NCBI GenBank assembly: GCA_039881145.1
Contig: JAYKKI010000127.1
Span: 1,302,001-1,366,000 of the forward strand
Direction: 5' to 3'
From: Druceiella hillmani
Lineage: Eukaryota; Arthropoda; Insecta; Lepidoptera; Hepialidae
Length of the DNA stretch: 64,000 bases
Shown here: in pieces, positions 25,226-38,537 of the stretch
Position numbering within the stretch: position 1 is the first letter of the stretch
Layout: every line of letters begins with the position of its first letter
Program-made: the position numbers and the translations under genes
Notes under the pieces: model-generated
The model's database searches: none
What the model was told of the DNA's origin: nothing
Seen by the model: only the letters and a program-made list of their open reading frames with translations

Positions 25226-25639
25226 TGTGTATGTGTTATTCGAAATAAATAGACTGAAATTAAAAACCTGTCTAGCACGAGTGGAACTCGCATTACGAGG
25301 TTTTCTTATATATTAAGGCATTTATAAGTATTTAATTATACATAATATTCTTATTTACCTATTTACAAAATTTAAAATTTTAGATCGAAAATATATTGCC
25401 TAGTATATCTCTTACAGGCGCATTTTAAAAAAAATATTTTTATGTGATGAAACTACATTAACAATATTTCAATTTTTTTATTTATTTGTGCTGTAACCCT
25501 TTGCTTTTTGATTATTTTTGTACTGTGAAGCCTTGCTTCTTGACTTTCTTTATTGTGCTTTTGAGGCAACGCAATAAATCAAAACATATAGAGTCTGGTT
25601 TTGATATATTTGTGTGTGTAAAAAAAAGGGGCAATGGCC

Positions 25640-25860
25640 GTATTTCAGGGTTTTTTTATTACGTTAATTTAGAAGCTGCGTTTTTTATACTCCCAAGGGA
25701 CCGTAAACCTAAGTATTGGATATAAATTTGAACTTTATCCTCTACGCGTTCCTGAGAAAAAGGGTCCTGGTCAACTGAAGAACAACGGAGGAGGATTACA
25801 AGGGTTACTGTTTTCCTTTTGAGGTACGGAAACATAAAAAAATGAGAAAAACGGGAGAAT
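25640..25860 (+). mobile_element. RTE-like 3'-tail relic
   Basis: The order 'cctgagaaaaagggtcctgg', 'gaagaacaacggagg', 'acaagggtt', then 'tttgaggtacggaaac' and an A-rich end is reminiscent of 3' tails of RTE-type LINEs and their non-autonomous derivatives in Lepidoptera and other arthropods, which commonly end in 'gaggtacggaaccctaaaaa'. The resemblance is from memory. No RT domain precedes it. Confidence 0.45.
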
Positions 25861-25864
25861 AATA

Positions 25865-28125
25865 TCGTAAAGTTATACTTCTCAATGAATATGAATTTTG
25901 AAATAGCAATTACAAAAATCGGTTAACGAGTTTCGTAATTTCTTAAGAAAAGACTGCGTGGATGCTTTTTTGTGAAATATATCTATAAATTTTTGGTTTG
26001 ACTATATTTTTTTTATATTGACTAAAGGTGGTATACCTTCAGTCAAGGTCAAAAGTCAAAGGTATACCACGTTCGATAATTTAATAAAATATTCTTTCCG
26101 GAGTTGACAATTTTATAATAAGATAATGGCGTAAAGTTATTGTTAGTACTTAAATCTTCACAACGACGTGAAATAAATTTGGTTTTGGCACAGAAAAATT
26201 TCATGTACTACGCATCAGCACATAGTGCTTATTTTTCATGTCATTAGCTACATAGATAAGTGAAGATTATGGCCAAACCGGTTGTTGTGCTGAATCAGTC
26301 ATCTAATGTAACAATCAAATCAATTGTTTTAATCATATAAATCTTTATGATTTTCAGTCCAATAAAATTGATATTTTTTTTTCCATGAATTCAAAATCAG
26401 TGTTTATTTTAGTCTGTTCAAAATGAATATTTCAAGAAATATAATATTTTAATTGACCCGATCGAACATTAGAAATTTAATTCATGAAAACTCAAATTAC
26501 GCATAGTATTAATCCAATATATAATATGAATTTTTTTCACTTAATTTTTGGACCTCAATTCAGAAGGTATTATTTGAAAAAAAGCGATAGTATTTTCGCT
26601 ATGTAAATTATAAAGGTACACATCGCAGACAAAAGTTAATGGGTGTAATAAATGCTAATCTTTATATAGAAGTCTATATTTTTAACTGTATATGGAACGG
26701 CCTGCATGAAATTCATAAATATTATATACCATGCTTTGCTTGGTATCAAGAGAACCATATGGTATTGATCTTTTAACTTTAAAAGCCTTTAATTTTCGAC
26801 CATATAACAGTAGGATCATGCTAATAAATTTCACACAAGTTAAAAGTGGTACCTGTGGTACAATGGAAAGTGTTGTTTATTGAGCGATTTTTTGTACATT
26901 CCTTCTTGCGTTAGAGCATACGGCCATATTTCATGTTGATCTGATTGGTTGTTATTCCTAAATAATATACGTGGGCCTTTTACATTTGGCATATTGTATC
27001 TTTTTATTCATACTTTAATCTTAGTTATTTCATTTAATAAAGAACTACTATCCAAAAACGACGTGTCGAAAAAAAACATACACTGCAACAAGCAATGATA
27101 TTTTCATAGTTGTAGTTTTATTTTGAATTTATTGCAGTCTCTTTTACTTAACGATCATAGTATTTACCCCCTCCCCCGTATTTGATGAGAGAACAAAATT
27201 TAAAAATCAAGTATGGTTTAATAATAAAGAATGAAGTGTCACGTAAACAACTGATATGATTGTACGATCTAGAAATACGAATAGTTTAAAAGTAAAAATC
27301 TGCGAAGATTGACGCTTCATCAGTTTTTGAAACGTACATAAATACGTAATATTTTATAAACTCCTTTCCCTCATTATTATGAGCAGATTTGCCTTTTGCT
27401 TATTTCTATTGTGCTAAGACTGTTAATAAAATTACGGTGACAGTTTGTATTAACCCATTTAAAATCAAATAAAAGTTTAAAAAAGTAGGAGTACCTAGAT
27501 TTTTATTAACTATTATACACATTGATTTTATTTAGCACTAAGTAATTACATTGCCTTCTATATATTTTAGAAAAGTAAGAAAAATAATTAAATTTCCCCC
27601 ATATTTTTAATTTATTAGAACACGTTTACTAATTTACTATAGTGATGATTTTAATTTTTCACGTGCATACTTAAAAAATCATAGGGAGATGGGGCTTAAT
27701 TTATTACATTTTAGAGCCTAATATATAACGAGGGTAGACCGTAAAAATAACTTTTTGTTATTTTAGATGAAGTTTCAAAATAAGTTTTCAAGAAAAACAT
27801 TTTTTATTCCAAGATTCACAAGAAAAACATTTTTTATTCCAAGTTTGACATAAGGGTAGGTTTATAAAAGATAAAATCAAAGTTTCTTTATTTTTATGTA
27901 TTCGAGGTATATCTACGTGTTGATGAGGGTATAACTAGGCATTCTTACAAAACTTCATTACGATCGGACATAAATGATAAGAATTATGACATACATACCT
28001 GACAAACGATAGACCGACATGACGAAATTATTTTGGTTCTCTTCTTTCGCCATTCGTCTATGGAAAATGATAAGTAAAATAAGAGTTTGATTGATCTTTA
28101 GAGAAAACCATATTTCGGGAGAATG
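25865..28125. other. AT-rich sequence, no gene seen
   Basis: A 25-base direct repeat sits at 27789-27813 and 27819-27843 (30-bp period). 'cattacgatcggacataaat' at ~27958 looks like part of a transposon tail. Nothing else is supported. Confidence 0.5.
26745..26840. repeat. Dispersed repeat, copy 2
   Basis: Diverged direct-orientation partner of 14735-14800, sharing 'aaagcctttaatttt', 'ccatataacagtaggatc' and 'taataaatttc'. Confidence 0.5.
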
Positions 28126-28425
28126 TTTCGTGTGAAAACATGAAAGTAGTTACTTATCACGTATTTGTATATCGTGTGAAAACATGAAAGTAGTTATTTA
28201 TCACGTATTTGTATATCGTGTGAAAACATGAAAGTAGTTATTTATCACGTATTTGTATATCGTGTGAAAACATGAAAGTAGTTACTTATCACATATTTGT
28301 ATATCGTGTGAAAACATGAAAGTAGTTATTTATCACGTATTTATATATCGTGTGAAAACATGAAAGTAGTTACTTATCACGTATTTGTATATAGTGTGAA
28401 AACATGAAAGTAGTTATTTATCACT
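28126..28425. repeat. 44-bp satellite, ~6.8 copies
   Basis: 'tatcgtgtgaaaacatgaaa' begins units at 28126 (as ttt), 28170, 28214, 28258, 28302, 28346 and 28390, an exact 44-bp period. Units alternate at one site between 'gttactta' and 'gttattta'. Confidence 0.96.
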
Positions 28426-28429
28426 TATA

Positions 28430-30260
28430 CGATTTTGAAAAGTATTTTGCGGTACATATGAAGAAAGAGACTTAAAAGAGTAACGTTAACAGTAACTATA
28501 TTGTAAATATATGCGTTTCAAATTTTAATTCAAATTGAAAACGGTTGACGGAGACGAAACTAACAAAACGTGTCTATAATAGTAAACTGTACTCAAACAC
28601 TTTTAGAAGCATACATTACGACAAGATTTCGATTTGTCTTTTAAAGGACATATAAAGAAAGAGACTAAAAGGAGTGAGAAATATTAACTATATTATAAAC
28701 ATTTGCGTTGTAAATTTCAATTTAAATTGAAAAACTATTGATGAAAGAAAACAAGTATAACAGAACCTTTCAATTAATTCAGTTTATGTCATTTTTATAG
28801 AAATGTTGGTACAGGTATAAAATCTTATGCAAAAAAAATCTAACTTTATATGACAGTCTAGTTCCACGAAGACATATTATTTGACTGACGTCCAATTACA
28901 TACTAGTATATATTTTCTAGACTCCGTTATTTCTTTAATATCAACTAACTCAATACATCTTTGATATGTTGATATCTTTTTAATCTTTATTTCCTTTTTT
29001 TCTCAGATAACTAGATTGCGACGTACTTTTATGTATTGTTAAAATAATATCTTTTCTAACTTGAAACAGAAATGTAATTTCGATCTCTATCAATTTAGGA
29101 TTGTCATTTTTTGCAATGATAATTATTTAGTAAATGTATATAGTCCTAAGTGTACAATCCACATGATTAATGTTATGTTTAAGGAGGCAGTTCTTGGGAT
29201 ATTTAAAAAAAATTGAATTTAGTTTTAGCTTAAAACTTGAATAAATGAGAAACAGTAGGTGGACTGGTGAAACCGCTATAACTTTTTTTTCTGAATCAAA
29301 TTAAAAATATTAAAAATGCATCCGAGAACAATCCTGTATGCTCCGATACTGAAACAATATATTCTCTATCTGAAAGGTCACCTTATTATTCAAATTTATA
29401 TTACTAAATATTCCATTAAATATCATGTTACTTTCCGCTAATCAAATAAAAGTAATGTCCTGCCGTAGGTTTATAAATTATTTTTCAAAAATATTTTCCA
29501 AACATTTCATCAGACACTTGACAGGTTTACAACACACGTGAGTTACGACGTACCTAACTTGACGTACCATTAAAATAATAAAATAATTGGTGTTTTTACT
29601 TTGTACACTTATTTTACATATAAATTTTTCCGTGATCTATTGTCTTATTTGGAAAAGCCAAAGTTATTAGTATAGCTAAACTATATCTTGGGGAATTTGG
29701 GAATAAGTACAAATTAAATGTTATTTAACACTTTGTCAGATGGCAGAACTACATATATTAACTAGAAGATATTGACGATCTAAATACTTTCAATAGAAAT
29801 TAACGTTCGAGATTAAAATCAATTCATAAGATTTTATGATTCAAAGTAAAATTAGTTGCGTTAAAGAACTTCTCTTTGCTCTTTAGTACTTCTAGAATAT
29901 TCACAAGTTTCATTTGTGAACTACGGGTAAAAAATTGGCGCATTTAAAAATTTATTTATTTTTCTTATAACTAAGGTAATTAGGAAAGTAGTACCCTCAA
30001 CACTCCCATCGTGCACTATGGTGGTTGCGTTTCGATGACTGTAAGGGCGTGGAAGATACACGATTTGAAAATGTGTGACTCCTGACCTGAAAGTTCTAAA
30101 AAATTTAGGAAATTTCTCCATTGTTCTGAGACATTTTCGAGTTCTCAAACAAATAACTGTCCTTTTTCTTTTTCTTCACTCCCGCAACCCACCCCATCTC
30201 ATTTATTTTAACATTAGTAGTACATTACAATTTTAAAGATGTATTTGAATAAAATTATTT
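28430..30260. other. AT-rich sequence, no supported gene
   Basis: 'aaagagacttaaaagagt' at ~28463 and a close variant at ~28658 lie in a loosely duplicated ~190-bp stretch. A 75-codon minus-strand frame at 29921-30148 has a more protein-like composition than most, but I recognise no family. Confidence 0.45.
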
Positions 30261-30263
30261 AGG

Positions 30264-30266
30264 ATA

Positions 30267-30318
<52 letters not shown>

Positions 30319-30343
30319 CACATATATATATATATATATATAC

Positions 30344-30398
<55 letters not shown>

Positions 30399-30403
30399 TA
30401 CAC
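30264..30403. repeat. (AT)n microsatellite with acacat interruptions
   Basis: Near-pure dinucleotide tract; the frames across it are artefacts. Confidence 0.95.
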
Positions 30404-30409
30404 ATAAAA

Positions 30410-32640
30410 TATTTCTTAAATAGTCGATCTATGATACTTTCATTTATGTATTAGTTATTGTCAACGTAAGCACACTATTTTCTTAAAAATTTCAGAACAC
30501 AAGGAAAAGGGAGAAAATTAGCAATAGTTAACGAAAAAAAAACGAAATATATCAATAATATTATAAACAAAGTGAAAAGAAAGAAGCCAAAAAATTTTCA
30601 GGAATTGAAAGATCCGGTAAAAGTGGTAAAAGAAGGCAACAACGTGTCAGTTAAAATCAAGATGCAGGCCATTGTTTTGATATATATTATATTAACTAGT
30701 TTCCGTAAAAACCCACTATCCTTCTGATTGAAAAACAAGTTGTCAGTGTACAGAAAAATGTTAGAACTAGTTACCGTCTATGGATTTGAGATACCAAAGA
30801 ATGAAATTCTCATCAAATATGGTTAAATGGGACATTAATCTTACGACAAGTTCAACTTGAATATGTTTTATGTGTATAAATCCAGAAATATTATGTAGAT
30901 CGTGAAATATTCCATTCATATTTTGAAAATAATTTTGAAGAAATAATATATTATGCAATTTATTTAATGTTGATATAATTGTAATGAATATTGCAATCAC
31001 TTGTTGCATGATCAAAGATCACCTACGCTTCCATAAGATTGCTGGGGTTGTTTACATTCTTCACATTTCCAGCTTCAAGGTGAGGTTTGTTAAAAAAAAA
31101 TACTCAAGTTTAAGATTGAAATGGACTCGTGCTTCAAATGTATTCTTTTTGTAGGTACAGAGTCACCACTATTAGTAATTAATATGTTTTTGATGAAGCT
31201 TGTAATTATAAAATTTGAGACCATAAAAGAAAATGTTGTACTATGTAAATAAAAGATAATGTATTAAGTTCATTGCCCACTAAACAATTCGAATCCATTT
31301 TTGATTCCCTCAATTTTAAATTGTTTATTTCATAAAACGTTATGAAGCACAGATCCATTTGATTGACAATACTTTCACATTTCGTATTATTCTGGTAAAT
31401 ACATACGCTTCTTATGTATTTCTAACTCTGTATTTTAGTTTTATTTTTTATGCACAATTATCTCGAGAAGTTTTCATTTAGTTCACATAGCAGATTTTAT
31501 TAATATATTTTTGACAAGATGTCAAACAAGAATTACTTTGCAAATAACTTTTTTGTAAAAAATCGGTACATTAAATCATGACACTAATCGTGATAGTGCC
31601 GTTATTCTTTTTGGTATATATCTGGTCTAGAGTAATGAACAGTACCTGTTATTTTATCTATTGTTTGCTCTATTTACTTGTTGGGTCGCAGATTTTTTAA
31701 ATATATTTTCGTTTCATTCTATTTCTTTTTCGAAGTGATATAAGTCATTATTGCTATAAACAAAATATGATCTTTGTGATTTTTATCATTATTTTATGGT
31801 TACCACATTTATGATTTTCTCCCAAAAATTAATTTGTTTAGTACATATACGTATATTATATATATATTTAGTAGTGCAATAAAAATAACCATATTAAAAC
31901 CTGACGAAGCCTTTTATTCGGCTAGGATGTAAATGAAATTGACCTGCTTATTTCAAATAGTTGCAAAAAAAAATCAAGTATTGTTGGAGAAACATTTGCT
32001 GGTAATGATCCAACTCGGCAATATTTAAAAAATGGCCATTTATATTTTAAGAAAAGTAACTTTCATATAAATGTAAATATAAAATTTCGCATTACTCGCG
32101 ACATTAAGTCGGCATTTCGTTAGTAGAATACGATAAAATATAACTCACTTAATAAAAAGTAACTGTCAAGCATAACTGCGGACCAGATTCTAGACTAAAA
32201 TATGATTGATTACTTTCTATATAGCGTACTTTTTTATTCATACAATGAATTTGACCAACGAGCGCAATTTAAAAGTTTTGAGGTCCGAGGTTACATGCAA
32301 GAAAGGTATTGTCATGGTAGCGTATTACAAAGCAATGATTTATATAAAATTTGGTCTGTCTGTTAATCTATACAAAAAATATATTGGACGAATTTTGATG
32401 AATTTTGCTATGGTAATTATTTATACTCTCGAACAATATATAGGATACTTTTTTGAATATTATGGATATTTTATGAGTATATTACTCTATATAAGTATAG
32501 AAAAAGTCATCTATTATTGTTCTTTGTGAAATTCATGCCTATATATTACGAAATGGTACTAGCAACGCAATCAATATTAGCATTTTAGTGAAATATTTAC
32601 TATTGTAAAAATGAATAAAAATTACAAACCAAATTGATAG
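30410..32640. other. AT-rich sequence, no gene seen
   Basis: A 107-codon plus-strand frame at 32206-32529 is rich in Tyr and Ile with no recognisable motif, and is likely chance in AT-rich DNA. A CTGACGA plus stem motif at 31901-31923 is discussed in the findings. Confidence 0.5.
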
Positions 32641-32689
32641 TGGTGATAATAATAGCAATAGTAATAATAATTTCGATAAGTCAATAGGA

Positions 32690-32768
32690 TCGGCCATGGT
32701 AAAATGGGAAGCACGTTGGCGGAAAGCCGAAGACGTAGGTTCAATTCCTGCTGGGTCATTGACTTTTG
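32690..32768 (+). repeat. tRNA-derived SINE head
   Basis: Internal RNA polymerase III promoter boxes are visible: an A-box-like TGGTAAAATGGG at 32697-32708 and a B box GGTTCAATTCC at 32738-32748, 41 bases apart as in a tRNA gene. A 'ggc-ggaaa-gcc' segment lies where the anticodon arm would be. The acceptor ends pair poorly, so this is a SINE head rather than a working tRNA. A degenerate 'taata' simple repeat lies just upstream. The tail beyond ~32770 is unrecognised. Confidence 0.65.
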
Positions 32769-32789
32769 TTCGCATAGACTGTAACAGTG

Positions 32790-35190
32790 GTTATTACGTC
32801 GATATTTGTTTTATTTACACTTTTTAACCTGTTTTTTTTTCTTATAATATTATCAAAATGAATATACAGCTAACGCACTAATTACCAGTATTTCTAGGGT
32901 ATATTTTATATTCATAGAAAATGAAGTCTATTTGTTGATTTTTTAAACAAATATAAGTTGGGCCGATATGTATCCACCCGTTGTCAATATTTTTTACGGA
33001 CAATGGTTAATTTAAACAATAATCTTCAGCTTTGTTTGCATATAATATTCGTCATAAATTAAATAAAAACGTTTTATGATAGATGGCACTGTTAGCACGA
33101 TAAATTGTGGTAATACTGGCCTAATAAATTTTTTTATACCTAGTTCCACGCAAGTGACGTCCCTGGCACAGCCAGTATCAAAGAAATAACATGGTGGTTA
33201 ATGTCAATATGTTCCTTGTAAATTTTTTGTTTAATTTCATAGTTAATGGAACTAACTACTATTCTAATGTGTCAAAAAAAAATATTTTTTCCAACAAAAA
33301 TAGAGATATAACTCAGATCGATGGTTATTAAGAAAATTAATATAAAATTGCATGATACTTACGCGAAATTTATTTGAATTTGCCAATTTAACAAAGAAGG
33401 TAATATCATTTAATACTATTATTTTTTGTTAGATATGATGTCAGTGTGTATTTTGTCAGTTATTTTATAAATCTCTTTACTGCCAGAGATTTTGATTTCG
33501 TTGAACACTGAGCTTACTCAGTTGCCGGTAATAATAATTAAAGTTCAATCATGTGGTTGTCTGTAGCTTTACATTATTTTTCGTTTCTTCTGGTATTATG
33601 TCAAAATTATCATCAGAATAACATACTACAGCTATTTTTTTTAAATGACTAGAACTATATTAAAATTTTTTAGTAGTTTGTATATACCATGTAGATATAA
33701 AAAAAAACATGTTACTATTAAACATAAAATTATTACTATTAATTAATTTTTTTATTAACCGAAGAAAAATGTATCTTTAATCATAAACATTGGCCATTAT
33801 TGTAAACTTGCAATTAGTTGGGAGATACAATATAACAAATTTTTCCAAATTTCACAGTAATGTGTTATTGTTAATATTTAATGGAGTATTGTGTCTAGTT
33901 TCATATCAAATTCAATGTGGAACTATCTAGTACTCTCTAGTGTAACTAACTCTGTTTTTTTTTCCTTAATTCGGTTTTAGCAGTTTCGGTGATGAGAGGA
34001 AAGGGACATATTTTTAGATGCAAATGCGACAACATTGCAATCAATAAGGCGGTGGAATCTATAAATTACTAACATTACCTCCATCTGTTTTGAGAGTGAT
34101 AGTCAATGTTCTCAGGCAAAATGATATCAATAAGGTAGGAGAAATATTAATTCTTCAAATTCTTCCAAAAAATTTATTTTTGAGGTGTCTGCCGTTAGAT
34201 ATTTTAAAATATTATTATTTTTAAATTAATTTCTATATTTCTTCTATTATTATTGTCATAGTGAATTTTGAATGTATGATTGATTTTTATAAATTTAAAT
34301 ATGTACTGCTTAGGAAAATTATATACCAATATTTTATGTTTTAAAATTTAATTTCATTATATTTTGTAATTTAATTACAAATGTTCAAATAATATTGATA
34401 TCTATACACGTAGAATACTATGTTGATGTGGAAATATTAGGATACAAGTTAACCTAACACTTAAAAATCTCGCTCATTGTATCTCACTCTGATTTGTATC
34501 TGTTTTCCCCACGTGTGATAAAAAAAGTGCTTTTGTGGATATTTCCAAAACAGTCCAGCAAGAGTGACTTGAAAATATCTAAATAATATTTAAAAAAAAA
34601 ATTTAAATCCTCGTCACTTGCCACATAATATTTCACGCGTCGCTTGAAGTAAAATGTATCTTACATTTCGAAAATTTATTTAACCGCTCCAAAGTTTCCA
34701 AAACAATAAGTTTTAATGTTAAATGTTGAGATATATGCAAATGATTATGCCATGTCACTGTACTAAATTCAAACTTCTTATGTCAAATGGTATCTAAAAG
34801 AATGGTTATGGACATTTTTAGCAATATTTCTGATACATCATAACTGGAATATCTCTGGAAATAACAGGTTAAAAATATATAGGGAATCAAATTATCAACA
34901 AAGCAATTAACATTTTCTAAAATAGTTTGCAATTCAGGATGTTAATGAATAGATAGTAATTAATATGTAATTGAGTTGTCCAATAAAATCGAAACGTTAT
35001 TCCGGTCTACCTTCACTGGAGAACTTAATTAACTTTTGCTTGGGCAACCGCCTTTGATTAGTTCTTTGAATACATAGCTCGTTTACTTGTCGCGTTAATT
35101 TTCTTTTTTTTTTCATTAAGTTGTTTCAATAACTTTCACTCCACCTTTCATCTTTATATTTTTCGACAATCTCTAAATTCTCAAATGTCA
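32790..35190. other. AT-rich sequence, no gene seen
   Basis: No coding segment was recognised. 'cacgcaagtgacgtccctgg' at ~33148 is a small GC-richer island of unknown nature. Confidence 0.5.
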
Positions 35191-35197
35191 GCAATAT

Positions 35198-35353
35198 ATT
35201 GAGCGATTAAATAAAATAAATCTATTTAATTATTATATAAATTGAATTAAATTGAGAATCTCATCAAGATTTCTCAAAATCCCCAACAGAAATTTTCTAT
35301 TTAATTAAATTTATTTGGTAATTAAATAGATTTATTTTATTCAATCGCTCAAT
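35198..35353. mobile_element. 156-bp inverted-repeat element (MITE candidate)
   Basis: 34-bp arms at 35198-35231 and 35320-35353 are reverse complements with one mismatch. The outer end is ATTGAGCGATT(A/G)AATAAAAT. The 88-bp interior has no coding capacity. The size and arms fit a miniature inverted-repeat element or a foldback sequence; no target duplication is certain. Confidence 0.65.
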
Positions 35354-35495
35354 TTATTTCTGATTAAAAATTGTTGTAAAACTTGTGTACATTTCGCGCA
35401 TCTTTTCTTAATATTCTTCCAACAAAATATATTTTACTTCATACAGTTGTTATTATGGAAAAAAGGTTTATACTGAAATGTTCGACAATTTTCTT

Positions 35496-35498
<3 letters not shown>

Positions 35499-35552
<54 letters not shown>

Positions 35553-35604
35553 GTATATGTATGTTGTGTGTGTGTATGTTTGTGTGTGTGTGTGTGTATA
35601 TTCG
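35499..35604. repeat. (AT)n-(GT)n compound microsatellite
   Basis: (AT)n to about 35547, then 'acatatgtatatgtatgttg', then (GT)n to 35597. Long frames on both strands through it are repetitive and not genes. Confidence 0.93.
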
Positions 35605-35639
35605 TCAGTATGTCTTTCTGACGAATATACACACACACA
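35587..35639. repeat. Perfect 22-bp foldback hairpin
   Basis: Arms 35587-35608 and 35618-35639 are exact reverse complements around a 9-base loop. The right arm turns the local (GT)n into (AC)n, with 'attcgtcag' and its complement at the loop end. Confidence 0.9.
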
Positions 35640-35644
35640 ATGTC

Positions 35645-38530
35645 GAACAAACACATGCTACAACAACTATACGCGTACAATACAAATGCTGCCTCAACGC
35701 CAACAGATATAAAAGCCGCACGCATACGGTATAAACGTTACAGTTGTTGTGTTGTTGTTTAATCCAGAACGGTTTCTCGTATAATTTATTTGTAATTATT
35801 TTTGAGAAATCGTAGTTCCAGAGAAATCCATTACGATTCACATATGATGTACTATTTCTAGTAATTAAAGTAAGAAATTTCTTCTGTTATCTTAAAGGTG
35901 TCAATTAGTTAAATAGAAAGACTTAAATTTATTTCCGAACTGTAATTTATAGTTTTGTTATTAGAAGTTATTTAAGTAGTTATTCTTAAAATGGTCGAAA
36001 ATATTATATTTGCTACCATTATGATGAAATACTTGTATCATTGCAATGTTATATTTCTTTTCTTTCTCTAAGAAATGAGTAATTACTTAAAAACATTTTT
36101 AAATATGTCAGTTAGGTTACAGAAGGGACATACAAATTTTAAAATAACAAATGTGTTAATAGTGAACAGCACTGTTAAACAATAATATAATTTTTAATAA
36201 CGTCATTAAATCTTAAGATAACACAATGTTTCATGTCTATTTGTTTCGAAATAAATTATTAAAAACATCTTTGTATAGACAACTGAATTAAAAGACACAC
36301 ATGTGGTAATAGGAAAAGAATTAAGTTTTCGACTCGTTACCACATATTAAACAAATTAAAGTCTAATTATGTTTTACTGTCGATGAGGTACGTTAAAGTA
36401 GCAAAACATTCATAAAATATCTTACCAAATTAATATGGTAGCATCCTAAACCAAACAGTATCATAACTTGATAAATAGGACAATTGAGGGATGGCATATG
36501 GTATTTCATTAATTTTTTCATAAAATATATTATTTTCTACTAGTTTACTAATATGTAATTTTAAAAACTTTATGCCCTACATTTTCATTATATAGTAAAT
36601 ACGAGTTCACATTGGTGTAGGAGCACAAAGAGAGGAAATTAATTACCATACCAACGACTTATCTCATTAAGGCGTTATCTACGGTTGGAAAACTTTCGAT
36701 TATTGTGTGAAAAAATAAAAGGTGTTAATATTTACCTGCGTATAGACTGAAATAAAATTATACAGAACCATATATTTTAGGAAATAAAATTATGTTAGAT
36801 AAGGTAATCAATTTAATATTCTGAAATTTAAAGTAATCCATTTTCACTATAAAAATTCATCATGCAAAAACATAAAAAACATGCCATAAAATTAGAACCA
36901 AGTTTATTTCATTGATATAATTTTTAAGAGAATTTAATTTGATGTAAATTTTATAAACACTATTTTTCTGAAAAAAATCATAGTTTCGATTTAATGGCAA
37001 AAAACTAAATTTTATATTAAATAAATTTGTCTCCGAGGATTTGTTTTCGCATAAATTAAAAGTACTTTTGGGATCTTTTTGGAATATTCAAATGAAGACC
37101 CCAGCAAAAATTTCGTTAGATAACAGATTTTTTAGGCTTTTAAATTTAATTTTACGAGTGTAATATTTCTATTGCATGTTCTATGTATATCAAATATATG
37201 TTAAACTTTTTTGAAGTTTGAATTGAATTTTCATTTCATCCTAATATAATATTTTCATGATTATTTTATTATTTTTCTACCCTGTGCTTTGTAATTTAAT
37301 AATGTGCCTTATGGCTGTGAACGAAGAAAAATAACTTAAGGAAATTATTAACTAATAGTTATTATTTAATACATCTGGCTAATTGAAATTAAATTTTGTC
37401 TTTTGACATAAAAAACTAAGAAATTGTATTATTGCATATAATAGCTGAATTGCCCTAGTAAATGAAATAAAATAAAATTTTCGTCAAATATCGCTAAATC
37501 TCAATGATTAAAATTAAAAGTGACAGGAAATTAAAAAAAAATTAGTTTTCTATTTCTGTAAAAATTGTACATATATTTATATTAAAGGCTAATAGTTACT
37601 AACAAGGAATAAAAGCATGAACGAGACGATGAAAATATGTAATTTCACTACACTTGAATACGATCCGCCCTATCCTTCCAAGCTACAATTTAAAGATATA
37701 AAATATTCATACAGAATTATAACCCCCGAAAATTGTTTTTGTTGACATCACTATTGGATTAACACCATAATCGAATAAATGGAATGATTTAAAAATAAAT
37801 AAAAAAAATGAATTCCCCATTTTGAGATAAAGTTATTATTTATAAATAAATAGATATTTGATTCTTAAATATTTTCCAACTAAATAAATCTCATTTAACA
37901 CTAATGTTAAAAACAAAGCCATTACCCAGTTCTAATGAGCGCAAAATTTTTCTTTATGTATTACGGCATAGTGTTACAAGTGCCAGCTTTTTTCAGTCAT
38001 TTTATTTTATCATAATATATTTCATATTGCAACCTACTACTCTCAAATGCAATTACGAGTCTGCTGGTAAAATTAATCACTGTCCAAATTAGTGGAGCAA
38101 AAAAATCGATATAAACCCAACTTTAAATGATCCCATAGTATCATTCAAAACGCAATTAGAACCCAAATACTTTCGTACAAATAATACCAGCAATACAAAC
38201 GACAGATACGTAGCGACGGCTTCATTCAATTACTTCACTTGGCCGTCCCGCACAGTTGAAAATTCATTAAGAATTTCGTTAATTTATAAATAAAACGGAA
38301 TTATGTATCCAAAAATTTAATGGAACTCTTAAGTTGAAAAACTTTTTTCCAATTTGATTTCAAATAATATCTCCGAAGACTTCTTACTTTGAAAAGTTTC
38401 TGGAACGAAATATTTTTTAAAACGGCGAATTATTGAAATTTTCTGTTTTATAACGCTTCAGGTTGTTTGAATATATTTTTTTTCATTATCAACATCGCGA
38501 ATATACATCGACAACACATTTCACGGTTTA
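35645..38530. other. AT-rich sequence, no gene seen
   Basis: Nearly 2.9 kb without recognised coding, RNA or repeat structure on either strand. Confidence 0.5.
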
Positions 38531-38537
38531 CGCAGCT

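Noticed and set aside
32206..32529. 107-codon plus-strand frame rich in Tyr/Ile
   Set aside because: It looks like a membrane protein only because AT-rich codons give hydrophobic residues. No family signature or splice context.
32539..32775. 78-codon minus-strand frame
   Set aside because: Its N-terminal part is the antisense of the tRNA-like SINE head, a well-known source of false proteins.
35383..35841. Four overlapping frames of 71-109 codons
   Set aside because: All run through the (AT)n/(GT)n tract and the perfect hairpin, so they are mirror artefacts.
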